Shown in pieces: positions 27,480 to 36,006 of a stretch of DNA of 64,000 nt. Position numbers and translations under genes: made by a program. The DNA comes from Flavobacteriaceae bacterium MAR_2010_72. GTDB lineage: Bacteria > Bacteroidota > Bacteroidia > Flavobacteriales > Flavobacteriaceae. Under the pieces are notes generated by a model, which had not been told where the DNA came from, ran no database searches, and saw only the letters and a program-made list of their open reading frames with translations. How positions within the stretch are numbered: the stretch's first letter is position 1; each line of letters opens with the position of its first letter. The stretch spans positions 620,001 to 684,000 of the forward strand of contig QXCW01000002.1 of NCBI GenBank assembly GCA_003550275.1. Reading direction: 5' to 3'.

Positions 27480-27738
27480 CATTTTATAAATGCATTCTTT
27501 TATTGTGGGTGCCTTGGTATTTTCCATGTTTCAAATTGACTTTCAATCTGCCATTGGTTTATCAGCCTCTAGCTTGGGTAATGTTGGTCCTGCATTGGGT
27601 AACTTTGGGCCCGTTAACAATTATGCGGCCTTGCCTTTATTGGTGCAATGGTGGGCTTCCTTTTTAATGCTTATTGGAAGGTTAGAGTTGTTTACCGTGC
27701 TTATTTTGTTAACGCCATTCTTCTGGAGAAATCGTTAA
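27460..27738 (+). pseudogene. trkH: 5'-truncated diverged copy of trkH
   Basis: Homologous to trkH codons 406-497. Translation in frame reads FNVLAFFIL, then a TAA at 27487-27489 where trkH has TAT (Tyr), then MHSFIVGALVF and on to the natural C-terminus FFWRNR. An 82-residue frame remains open from 27490, but it holds only the last P-loop and helices and cannot make a channel. Of the 82 residues only about four differ from trkH, while nucleotide identity is about 88-89%, so most changes are silent. That suggests the copy diverged as a working gene before it was truncated. Confidence 0.9.
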
Positions 27739-27851
27739 TTGTTTGGTTTTTATAGACTTAAGTGATTCTTTTTTAAGAGCGTAATGATGAGTTGTGTAAC
27801 AAAACTATCTAATGATCGTCTTATTAGTACAATCAATCAAAATCAATCATT

Positions 27852-28112
27852 ATGTCACTCGCAAAATCCAACCAATTAGAATTAGAAGTTGTACCTAAAT
27901 ACACTTTAGAAGTCGTACATCGTAAACCGATAGGTCTATTAAATTCCAATTATCAAAACGTCGTCAATAGCACTTTAGAGAGCAGATCGTTAGACACTTT
28001 ATATGGTATGAGACAACGTATTAAAGTTAGGCAGTACGTCACGCCTTCAATGGCAGGAGCCGTTTTAAAATTGGCAATATTCATGACCGCGCTTTGGTTT
28101 ATGTTTTCTTAA
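27852..28112 (+). CDS. Hypothetical protein with C-terminal membrane segment
   Basis: 86 residues: a polar N-terminal part including 'RKPIGLLNSNYQNVVNST', a basic middle and one hydrophobic C-terminal segment ('GAVLKLAIFMTALWFMF'). No family recognised. It follows the truncated trkH copy and was probably the native neighbour of trkH before the insertion. Confidence 0.65.
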   Translation: MSLAKSNQLELEVVPKYTLEVVHRKPIGLLNSNYQNVVNSTLESRSLDTLYGMRQRIKVRQYVTPSMAGAVLKLAIFMTALWFMFS

Positions 28113-28148
28113 GTAAGAATTCACTTAAGTTTATTGGTGTTAAAATAA

Positions 28149-28172
28149 AAAGCCACTATAGTTTAGTGGCTT
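28149..28172 (-). terminator. Terminator after the aminotransferase gene
   Basis: Stem AGCCACTA/TAGTGGCT with a T-rich run on the minus strand, 10 bases past the aminotransferase stop; may also serve the plus-strand gene ending at 28112. Confidence 0.65.
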
Positions 28173-28181
28173 TAGATATTT

Positions 28182-29369
28182 TTAGTTTAATGCTTCTTTA
28201 ATTCGCCTCAAGGCTTCAATAATTTGTTCTTGTGAGGCGGCATAAGAGATTCTAATACAATTGTCAGCTCCAAAATCTTCTCCTGATACAGTAGCGACAT
28301 GCGCTTCTTCCAATAAGAATAAAGAAAAATCGGCTGCACTGTTAATCGTTTTGCCTTTTAAGGTCTTACCAAAATAGTAAGACACATCTGGAAACACATA
28401 AAATGCACCTTCAGGGATATTGGTTTTAATCCCTTGAATGTCATTCAATAAATCCAAAATCAAATCTCTTCTGGTTTTAAACTGATCTACCATATATTGC
28501 ACTCGTGATGGAGATTCAGTCAAGGCTGTAATCACAGCACGTTGTGCAATACTATTGGCTCCCGAAGTAATTTGTCCTTGCATTTTTGTACAGGCCTTCG
28601 CAATCCATTCTGGTGCGCCAAGATAGCCAATACGCCAACCGGTCATGGCAAATGCTTTTGCTACCCCATTAACGGTGATCGTACGGTCATACATGCTAGG
28701 GATGGCCGCAAAACTAAAGTTTTTGGCACCATAGCTAATATGTTCGTAAATTTCGTCAGAGAGCACATAGATTTGTGGGTGTTTTTCCAATACTTCAGCT
28801 AATGCTCTATATTCAGCCTCCGAGTAGATACTTCCACTGGGATTGTTAGGTGAATTAAAGAACACCATTTTTGTTTTTGACGTTATAGCAGCCTCTAATT
28901 GTTGTGGCGTGATCTTAAAATCGGTTTCTATGGTCGACGGAATTTCTTTAAAATTCGCTTCGCATAAGATGGCTAGTGCCGAATAACTTACCCAATATGG
29001 TGCAGGTAATAAGACTTCATCACCTGGGTTTAGTAATACCTGACAAACATTGGCAATCGACTGTTTTGCACCTGTAGAAACTACAACCTGACTAGGTTTG
29101 TAATCCAGACCATTATCGCGTTTAAATTTCAAGCAAATGGCATCTTTCAGCTCGCCGTAACCATCAACGGGTGTGTACGAACTATAGTTGTCATTAATCG
29201 CCTGAATGGCCGCTTCTTTAATAAAATCAGGAGTGTTAAAGTCGGGTTCTCCCAAACTCAATCCAATAATATCTATGCCTTGCTGCTTTAGTTCTCTAGC
29301 TTTGGCTGCCATAGCCAAGGTAGCAGAAGTTGGAAGGCTCTTAATTCTGTCAGAAAGTTGGTGGTTCAT
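28182..29369 (-). CDS. Aspartate-type PLP aminotransferase
   Basis: 395 residues, fold-type I aminotransferase of the aspartate/aromatic class. 'GLSLGEPDFNTPDFI', 'STGAKQSIANVCQVLLNPGD', 'NSPNNPSGSIYSEAEYRAL', the PLP-lysine in 'VNGVAKAFAMTGWRIGYL' and 'NCIRISYAASQEQI' are all intact. It probably transfers the amino group between aspartate and 2-oxoglutarate; bacterial members of this group can also take prephenate, so aspC is likely but not certain. 15 bases downstream of the desaturase gene on the same strand. Confidence 0.92.
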   Translation of the reverse strand: MNHQLSDRIKSLPTSATLAMAAKARELKQQGIDIIGLSLGEPDFNTPDFIKEAAIQAINDNYSSYTPVDGYGELKDAICLKFKRDNGLDYKPSQVVVSTGAKQSIANVCQVLLNPGDEVLLPAPYWVSYSALAILCEANFKEIPSTIETDFKITPQQLEAAITSKTKMVFFNSPNNPSGSIYSEAEYRALAEVLEKHPQIYVLSDEIYEHISYGAKNFSFAAIPSMYDRTITVNGVAKAFAMTGWRIGYLGAPEWIAKACTKMQGQITSGANSIAQRAVITALTESPSRVQYMVDQFKTRRDLILDLLNDIQGIKTNIPEGAFYVFPDVSYYFGKTLKGKTINSAADFSLFLLEEAHVATVSGEDFGADNCIRISYAASQEQIIEALRRIKEALN

Positions 29370-29384
29370 TTAAAAAAACAATAA

Positions 29385-30485
29385 TTAAACTTGTAATGCA
29401 GGCTTCATCCCCATTTCTTTTAAGAATCTAAAATGAGCAATAATTGCCTTTCGGGTTGTTTTATATTCTTTATAAGGTAAGTTGAATTCTTTTGCCGTCT
29501 CTCTTACAATCTTTGAGATCTTGGTATAGTGCACATGGCTAATATGTGGAAAAATATGGTGCTCCACTTGATGGTTTAATCCACCGGTAAACCAATTAAC
29601 GATTCTGTTTTTGGTGCCAAAATTCACAGTGGTTTGAAGTTGGTGAATGGCCCACGTGTTTTTCATAGTACCGTTCTCTTCTGGAAGTGGCATATCAGCT
29701 TCATCCATAACATGCGCCAGTTGAAAAATCATACTTAAAATAAGTCCTGCAACATAATGCATGATAAAAAAGCCAATTAATACTTTCCACCAAGCAATAT
29801 CGGTCAATACCAATGGAAGTACGATCCAAATGGCAATATAAATAAGTTTTGAAATGACCAATTTACTCCATTCGGTCGCTGGATTAGGAAATTTACCATA
29901 AGATAATCTACGCTTCAAATAACGGCTCATTTGCTGAAAATCAGTAGTAATTGCCCAGTTAATGGTCAATAACCCATATAATAAAATAGAATAGTAGTGT
30001 TGAAACTTATGGTGTTTACGCCATTCGGCATGTTGTGAAAAGCGTAAAATACGTCCAGCCTCTAAATCTTCATCATGTCCGTGAATATTGGTATAGGTAT
30101 GGTGCAATACATTGTGTTGTACTTTCCAGTTATACACATTTCCTGCTAAAATATAAATGCTACTTCCCATTAAACGGTTAATCCATTCCTTGTTTGAATA
30201 CGATCCATGATTTCCATCATGCATCACGTTCATACCAACACCTGCCATACCTACACCCATAACTATGGTCAACAGTAATTGTGCCCAACCTGGGATGTCT
30301 AAAGTAAGGAGTAAAAAGTATGGGGATAAGAATAAGCTGAACATAACTACGGTCTTTACCCATATTTTCCAGTTACCGGTACGTTTTATATTATTGTCCT
30401 TGAAGTAATCGTTAACTCTTTTGTTTAGGGTACGAAAGAATTTCGCCGAATCTGATCTGGAAAATGATAATGTTTGTTCTGTCAT
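29385..30485 (-). CDS. Membrane fatty-acid desaturase
   Basis: 366 residues with four main hydrophobic segments and the three histidine boxes of front-end or acyl-CoA type desaturases: 'HDGNHGSYS', 'HNVLHHTYTN' and 'NHQVEHHIFPHISHVHY'. These bind a di-iron centre that inserts a double bond into membrane acyl chains, a usual response to cold. No fused cytochrome b5 domain. A -7 box TATATTTGC lies about 55 bases upstream. Confidence 0.92.
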   Translation of the reverse strand: MTEQTLSFSRSDSAKFFRTLNKRVNDYFKDNNIKRTGNWKIWVKTVVMFSLFLSPYFLLLTLDIPGWAQLLLTIVMGVGMAGVGMNVMHDGNHGSYSNKEWINRLMGSSIYILAGNVYNWKVQHNVLHHTYTNIHGHDEDLEAGRILRFSQHAEWRKHHKFQHYYSILLYGLLTINWAITTDFQQMSRYLKRRLSYGKFPNPATEWSKLVISKLIYIAIWIVLPLVLTDIAWWKVLIGFFIMHYVAGLILSMIFQLAHVMDEADMPLPEENGTMKNTWAIHQLQTTVNFGTKNRIVNWFTGGLNHQVEHHIFPHISHVHYTKISKIVRETAKEFNLPYKEYKTTRKAIIAHFRFLKEMGMKPALQV

Positions 30486-30539
30486 TGCTATTAATTTTTA
30501 CCATAACGCATAAAAACTCTCGTTATGATATATAATTCG

Positions 30540-30548
30540 GCAAATATA
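30540..30548 (-). promoter_or_regulatory. Promoter -7 box for the desaturase
   Basis: Minus-strand TATATTTGC, 54 bases upstream of the start. Confidence 0.5.
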
Positions 30549-30606
30549 AATAATAAAAGCTGGGCGAATGGTAATAATATGCTAAAATTATCCACATAAA
30601 ATTGTC

Positions 30607-30614
30607 TATTTTTG
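30607..30614 (+). promoter_or_regulatory. Promoter -7 box for rsmG
   Basis: TATTTTTG, 17 bases before the rsmG ATG, implying a leader of only about 10-12 bases. Confidence 0.45.
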
Positions 30615-30631
30615 TGAAAAATTTAGCATTA

Positions 30632-31261
30632 ATGGAGCTGATACAGCGGTATTTCCCCGAGTTGACCGAGACGCAACTAGAGCAATTTCAGAAGTTAGAG
30701 ACCCTTTATCAGGACTGGAATTTAAAGATCAACGTTGTCTCGCGTAAAGATATAGACGAGCTCTATTTAAGGCACGTATTGCACTCTTTAGGGATTGCCA
30801 AAGTACAGATGTTCTTGCCAGGTTCAACCATTTTAGATGTGGGTACAGGTGGTGGATTTCCGGGTATTCCATTAGCGATTTTGTTCCCTGAAAGCCAATT
30901 TCATTTGGTCGATAGTATTGCCAAGAAAATTAAGGTGGTCGATGAGGTGGTTGCTGGATTGGGGCTAATCAATGTTAAAACCTCGCATAGCAGGGTAGAG
31001 GAGATTGATGGGCAGTTTGATTTTATAGTTAGCCGCGCCGTAGCTGCCATGCCAACCTTTGTACATTGGGTAAAAGGCAAAATTGCCAAAACACAGCGCC
31101 ATGAGCTTAAAAACGGCATTTTATACTTAAAAGGTGGCGATCTTATCGAGGAACTTCAAACCTATCAAACAGCTAGCATTTACAACTTAAGCGATATTTA
31201 TGCTGAAGACTTTTTTGAAACTAAAAAAGTAGTGCATTTGCCCTTGAAATACAGAGGCTAA
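30632..31261 (+). CDS. rsmG: 16S rRNA (guanine-527-N7)-methyltransferase
   Basis: Makes m7G527 in the 530 loop of 16S rRNA using SAM. The start at 30632 ('MELIQRYFPELTE') gives 209 residues; a TTG 10 codons upstream lies inside the likely promoter. Family marks 'QDWNLKINVVSRKDIDELYLRH', 'ILDVGTGGGFPGIPLAI' and 'FIVSRAVAAMP' are intact. Convergent with the hydrolase gene, only 19 bases apart. Confidence 0.95.
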   Translation: MELIQRYFPELTETQLEQFQKLETLYQDWNLKINVVSRKDIDELYLRHVLHSLGIAKVQMFLPGSTILDVGTGGGFPGIPLAILFPESQFHLVDSIAKKIKVVDEVVAGLGLINVKTSHSRVEEIDGQFDFIVSRAVAAMPTFVHWVKGKIAKTQRHELKNGILYLKGGDLIEELQTYQTASIYNLSDIYAEDFFETKKVVHLPLKYRG

Positions 31262-31280
31262 ATTAGATTTATAAAAGTTG

Positions 31281-33692
31281 TTAAAGTGCTTTCATAAAAC
31301 CAATAGCGTCAATAACCACAACCCCTTTTTTAGTTCTGTCAAACACAAACTCTAGTTGTTGAAGGCTGCTCGCGTCAAAATCGGGATTTAGGGCTCTAAC
31401 ATCTTCTAAAGGAAAATAGAAGGTTTGAAAGATTTTTTCAGATTCTTTCTCATCCGTAAGAAACCCGGTTTTTTCCAGTATCACTTCAATTTCACGTTGT
31501 AGGGCTGAAAACTTGCTTAAGGGAAACGACACCGTTTGCCCCGTAGAATCCTTTAGCTTTATCGTGAAATCAATAGGAGCTAATGCCTTGTCTTCTTCTT
31601 CTTCTTCTTCTTCTTCTTCGTTGTCGTCATCACTGGCTTCTTCTTGGTTGTTGTCCTCTTCACTATTGGATTCGGCTTCGTTATTTTGATTTAAGTTGTT
31701 TTCGTTGTTATTATCCTTCACCCATTTACCTTCCGTTTTTGGATTGGAAGATTCTGTAGATTCTGCCATAGAAAATACCAGCACGGCGGTGGAATCAACC
31801 GTAGTAGCTGCACCTAATCGAATCGTGTAGCTAGCTACTAAGGAGTCAGCAATGGACTCTTCCAGTTCATCTTCATCTTCATCCATCTCGTAATCCCAAC
31901 CAATCACCAAGGCTCTGCTTCCTTTTTGCTGCCATTTAAGATTGATCTCTTCCTCACGCCAAACAGTTAGGTTTTCAGTGCTAACGCCGCCAGTTGTATC
32001 AGTTATGGTAGTTACGTCAAAATCTTCATCAAAACTGGCGAAAGCCTTAAAGGTGGAATCTTCAAATTGACTTAAATAGATGGTGTTTGGAAGCCAATCC
32101 CTGCCTTTTCTTGCATCTACAAAAAGCGGAAGGTACTCACGTTTACCATTCAAACTAATATCTAAAAAGGAACTGATATACACCTTTGCGATTTCCTGTT
32201 GGTCTTCAACCGAAAGCAGCTGTTTCAAATTCAACTGGCCTGTAAATGGGTTGCTTGTATCGTTGTTGCCCCAACTGGTGTTAAACTGACCATGATTGGC
32301 ACCATACACATACAAACCCGCTTTAAAATGATAAAGACTATCCTTGAATTTTACCCGTTCGTATTGCTGTGAACCCATATAAGAGCTCACATCGGCATCT
32401 TGGGCACCATGTATCACAAAATAATCGACATCCTCAAATTTGGTTCGGGTGTCACCCGGCTCATATTGACCATCAACAGGGGCAATAGCAATTACGGCCT
32501 TGATATCATAATTGTAATCAAATTTAACCGAAGCATCATCGGGATAAAAGGGGAGTTTATTAAATAGAGCGGCATGGGCAACGGCCTCACCACCTCTAGA
32601 GTGTCCTATCAAGGCCAATTTAGTGGTGTCCACTTTTTTGTGGAAGACATGCCCCGCGGTAGTATTCCATTGATGCCATTGCTTTAAGTGTTCGAGCAAT
32701 AGCCAACCGCGTGCATCATTTTCATTTTCAAGACCGCCAAAAATATCAGTCCATGAGCCGTTAATGAAGTTTTGATCTACCGATGCCAGAATGATCCCTC
32801 TGGACGCCAATAATTCACCCAAGTAGTCATATCCGGGATCGGAATAATCCTGCATGCCATGATTACCATGTACCACCAATGCCAATGGAAACGGCCCATC
32901 ACCATCAGGATACCAAACCCGTGCATTAATGGGTAGTGATTTGGAGTCAAAACCCCAGTAGGTTTCACGCCACCAGCCACTAAAACCTTCCCAATTGTCC
33001 AGAAATGCCAGACCGTCGACCGAATCGGTTTTAAAGCTCACTTCATCACCATATTCTGGACGATGCTTATCCTTACCACTACCATAGGTCAAGGTTTTAA
33101 CCTTGTAAGGTCCTTGTTTTGAAGGGGATTCGACCTTGAGCTGTGCAATGTCTGGGTTATTATATAAAGCCGCGTTTTCAATGGGGTCTACTTCAAAACC
33201 AGAAGGAATATATAGTGCTATTAAGGTTATACCGCCACCCAGACCTATAAGGAGCCCTGCAAGTACCACAACTTTTTTAACGCGTGTTAAGTTTTTAAAT
33301 CCTGTTCTTTTTATGGAACGTATAGCGGCGCCAACCAATGAGGTCACGATCACAATAAACACGGGTACTAACCAACCAAAGCTCATCATAAACAGCAATG
33401 GTAAACAGATAAAGACTGCTAATTTAAACGACCTTGGTAAGTTATTGATGATCTTAAGTGCCTTAATGAGTAGCAATGTAATTAGTGTAACCAGTAAAGC
33501 TATTACCATTGCAAACACCAGTACCCAACCATCTTTGATGGCTATGGCTTTAATCAGGGCAAAGCTAAACCACAATAACGCAGTAGTAAGGAATAGACCT
33601 AAAGCCGCGCCTTTAACGGCATTTGGTCCTGGAGTAAAACGTTCTATCTGGCGTTTTAGCCAATTACGGAGCTGTTGGTATTTGGTTTTCAT
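31281..33692 (-). CDS. Membrane-anchored alpha/beta hydrolase
   Basis: 803 residues. The N-terminal 165 hold about five membrane segments (30-50, 57-78, 90-102, 106-124, 141-162). An alpha/beta hydrolase domain follows with an oxyanion-type 'VVHGNHGMQDYS' (275-286) and a nucleophile elbow 'LIGHSRGGEA' (Ser365), a later 'VIHGAQDADV' that fits the acid position, and 'GANHGQFNT' that fits the catalytic His. The rest is beta-rich with an acidic linker (about 680-710) that includes a run of nine Glu encoded by a trinucleotide repeat. Substrate unknown; a cell-surface or periplasmic esterase or peptidase is possible. Confidence 0.8.
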   Translation of the reverse strand: MKTKYQQLRNWLKRQIERFTPGPNAVKGAALGLFLTTALLWFSFALIKAIAIKDGWVLVFAMVIALLVTLITLLLIKALKIINNLPRSFKLAVFICLPLLFMMSFGWLVPVFIVIVTSLVGAAIRSIKRTGFKNLTRVKKVVVLAGLLIGLGGGITLIALYIPSGFEVDPIENAALYNNPDIAQLKVESPSKQGPYKVKTLTYGSGKDKHRPEYGDEVSFKTDSVDGLAFLDNWEGFSGWWRETYWGFDSKSLPINARVWYPDGDGPFPLALVVHGNHGMQDYSDPGYDYLGELLASRGIILASVDQNFINGSWTDIFGGLENENDARGWLLLEHLKQWHQWNTTAGHVFHKKVDTTKLALIGHSRGGEAVAHAALFNKLPFYPDDASVKFDYNYDIKAVIAIAPVDGQYEPGDTRTKFEDVDYFVIHGAQDADVSSYMGSQQYERVKFKDSLYHFKAGLYVYGANHGQFNTSWGNNDTSNPFTGQLNLKQLLSVEDQQEIAKVYISSFLDISLNGKREYLPLFVDARKGRDWLPNTIYLSQFEDSTFKAFASFDEDFDVTTITDTTGGVSTENLTVWREEEINLKWQQKGSRALVIGWDYEMDEDEDELEESIADSLVASYTIRLGAATTVDSTAVLVFSMAESTESSNPKTEGKWVKDNNNENNLNQNNEAESNSEEDNNQEEASDDDNEEEEEEEEEDKALAPIDFTIKLKDSTGQTVSFPLSKFSALQREIEVILEKTGFLTDEKESEKIFQTFYFPLEDVRALNPDFDASSLQQLEFVFDRTKKGVVVIDAIGFMKAL
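31591..31619. repeat. Trinucleotide repeat (TCT)n
   Basis: Nine tandem TCT units, read on the minus strand as a poly-Glu run in the hydrolase linker. Slippage would change linker length without frameshift. Confidence 0.9.
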
Positions 33693-33921
33693 GGTTGGTT
33701 AACCTATAACATTAGTATAATGGCAGAGTCGCTTGTTAGGGATACTCTTTTGTTTAGCACCAAGATACTAAAAATGCATGTGATTTTTAGTAAGGCCTTT
33801 TTGGTTTAGCGTTTAAGGATTTTGTCATACGGTTAACTATAGGTCAGCACTTAAGCGTAGGGTAAATAGGTAATCGGGTGTCTTAATGATACCCTATTAA
33901 TTAATTAAACCTATTTATACT

Positions 33922-34371
33922 ATGGCTGTTTTTATTTTAAGTGTGGTGTTTTTAACCATTAATTGTACTTTACTTTATATGTTATTTGAGACAAGTCGTT
34001 TACAACCATCTTCAAAAACGCTATTTGCACTTTTTAAATATACGGCCCTATTAAAAATGGATGAGCAGGGTATGGTACTTAACCAAAATGAGCTGTGGTC
34101 ATCCCAAAGCCTTAAAGCGGATAACGAACTAAAATCCTTGGCGAAGGCCAAACAACTGCAGGATTTGAATCTTGAAAAGATTAAACTTAATAACCAACTT
34201 AAAATGCTGGAGTTGATGTCTGATTTTGAAATGTACTTAAGCCAAAATAAAACCAACACCCATAAGTTTGGCCAAATGAGCACCTTTAATGACTTAAAAT
34301 GTTTAACCCAAAAGAATGTGTTAAAGTCGACCCGAAAGATCGCACAATGGAATGTAGCTCAACTATTTTGA
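33922..34371 (+). CDS. Hypothetical single-span membrane protein
   Basis: 149 residues: one N-terminal membrane segment ('VFILSVVFLTINCTLLYMLF'), then a charged helical part with likely coiled coil ('LKSLAKAKQLQDLNLEKIKL'). No family recognised. Convergent with the PLP decarboxylase gene, 3 bases apart. Confidence 0.6.
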   Translation: MAVFILSVVFLTINCTLLYMLFETSRLQPSSKTLFALFKYTALLKMDEQGMVLNQNELWSSQSLKADNELKSLAKAKQLQDLNLEKIKLNNQLKMLELMSDFEMYLSQNKTNTHKFGQMSTFNDLKCLTQKNVLKSTRKIAQWNVAQLF

Positions 34372-34374
34372 TTA

Positions 34375-35859
34375 CTAGTCTTTAATTTGAGATCGTTTTA
34401 AATGAACTTTTCTTCCCACTCGTGTGACAATTTCAATAATTTCATGCATGTCCTTTTCAGAAGTTCTAAAATTTACAACACAAGCTCTCAAACAGTAATT
34501 TTCCTTAACAATGGCATTGGACAGAAAAACTTCTCCTCCTGCCTGTAAGGCATTCAAAATAGCTTGGTTTAATTCATTAAGTGAAGCGTTGTTTATTGAA
34601 GTGTTTAAAGGAACATACCTAAATGTGGTAATACTTAAATTTTGGGAAACCGCCTCTAGTTCAGGGTGTTTGTGAACAAGTTCGAATAGCAGTTCAGCGA
34701 GTTCAATGTCTTCACTAATTAATTTTTCATAACCACTGCGGCCAACCTGTTGTAGCGAGAGCCAGACCTTTAACGCTCTAAAACCACGCGAGTTTTGAAG
34801 TCCGTATTCATAGAAGTTTTGAGCAACTTCATTTTCACTGGTGCTAAAATTATAGTATTCAGGATGTGAACTATAGGTGTCCAGTAAATGCTGTGGATTT
34901 TTTATTAAGGTACAACCTGCTTCTAGGGGAGCATATAGCCATTTGTGTGGATCGAGTGCAATAGAATCGGCTGCTTTAATGCCGTCAAACAAGTGTTTGT
35001 GTTTAGGGCAAATCGCTGCTGGCACGCCATAAGCACCATCAATGTGGAACCACAAATCATAAGTCTTGCAAATAGCCGAAATCCCACTCAAATTATCAAC
35101 AACGCCTGTACTCACATCGCCAGCCGTGCCAATGACCATTAATGGAATGCACTTATTCTCTAAATCGGTTTTAATTGCGGTCTCAAGAGCGGTATTATCC
35201 ATTTTATTGGAAGCATCGGTTGGTATCCATCGTATGGATTTTGTGCCTAAACCAAAGAGTATGACCGCTTTTTCAATCCAGGTATGTGTGGTTTTGGAAC
35301 AGTACACTGTTAGTTGATTTGGTGCATTTTGAATCCCTTCTTCCTTGATGCTCTTCGGGGCTTTCGCTGTTCGTGCCGCTAAAAAGGCAGTGAAATTGGC
35401 CATATTACCACCGCTGACCAAAATACCACCGTAGTCTGGAGACACACCAATAAATTCGCAAAGCCATTTGATGGTTTGCTTTTCAATTTCGGTGGCGATA
35501 GGGCTTAAAATATGGGCGCCAACATTTGGATTGACCGAAGCAGCTAGCAAATCTGCCAATGCACCAATTGGGGCGGCAGATGAGGTAATATATCCTAAAA
35601 ACTTGGGGTGGCCATTAAATAAGGAATGGTTAAACATTAAATCGGTCGCTTTAGACAGTAACTCGGTGGCGGGCTTTCCAAGTTCAGGTAGAGGTGAGTT
35701 GCCTAAACGATGTTGTAATTGACTCGGACTTTCATTAGGCGTTATTGGTCTTTGATTTATGGTATCGATAAAATCAGCAATATCATCAATTAATTGATGC
35801 CCTAGGGTTCGAAATTCTTCACTAGCCATTTCAATTGATGAGGTTCTAGGTTTTGACAT
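34375..35859 (-). CDS. Group II PLP-dependent decarboxylase
   Basis: 494 residues, aromatic-L-amino-acid/tyrosine decarboxylase family. N-terminal 'LGHQLIDDIADFID' and 'NGHPKFLGYITSSAAPIGALADLLAASVN', 'ILVSGGNMANFTAFLAAR', 'WFHIDGAYGVPA' and the PLP lysine in 'SIALDPHKWLYAPLEAG' (Lys306). Predicted to remove the carboxyl of an aromatic or related amino acid to give an amine; the substrate cannot be fixed. It borders the cassette array, whose last attC-like element lies just upstream of its start. Confidence 0.88.
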   Translation of the reverse strand: MSKPRTSSIEMASEEFRTLGHQLIDDIADFIDTINQRPITPNESPSQLQHRLGNSPLPELGKPATELLSKATDLMFNHSLFNGHPKFLGYITSSAAPIGALADLLAASVNPNVGAHILSPIATEIEKQTIKWLCEFIGVSPDYGGILVSGGNMANFTAFLAARTAKAPKSIKEEGIQNAPNQLTVYCSKTTHTWIEKAVILFGLGTKSIRWIPTDASNKMDNTALETAIKTDLENKCIPLMVIGTAGDVSTGVVDNLSGISAICKTYDLWFHIDGAYGVPAAICPKHKHLFDGIKAADSIALDPHKWLYAPLEAGCTLIKNPQHLLDTYSSHPEYYNFSTSENEVAQNFYEYGLQNSRGFRALKVWLSLQQVGRSGYEKLISEDIELAELLFELVHKHPELEAVSQNLSITTFRYVPLNTSINNASLNELNQAILNALQAGGEVFLSNAIVKENYCLRACVVNFRTSEKDMHEIIEIVTRVGRKVHLKRSQIKD

Positions 35860-35880
35860 GGTGTTAATGTTTTAGTAATA

Positions 35881-36006
35881 GGTTTGGTTATGATGTCGTA
35901 GTGAAAAAATCCGTTGCATTTTCGAAATGGAATCAAGCGAAGTTAAAAGTAATGTTTTTTGGTTTAGAATTTACACGCAATGGATTGTAGCTGGTGTTAG
36001 CTATCG
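35881..36006 (-). repeat. attC-like element 1
   Basis: Follows the metallopeptidase-like gene, whose stop lies inside it. R''-like end GATAGCTAAC. Internal sequence shares a 38-base stretch with element 5 with about one mismatch. The far (R'-like) end has lost its GTT, so this site may be dead; it forms the left border of the array. Confidence 0.65.

Noticed and set aside
27490-27738. An 82-residue independent membrane protein
   Set aside because: It is the C-terminal part of TrkH with a stop (TAA for TAT) just upstream and clear in-frame homology beyond it, so it is a remnant, not a separate gene.
33136-33702. A long plus-strand frame opposite the hydrolase N-terminus
   Set aside because: Antisense to membrane segments of a real gene; low-complexity composition, no start signal.
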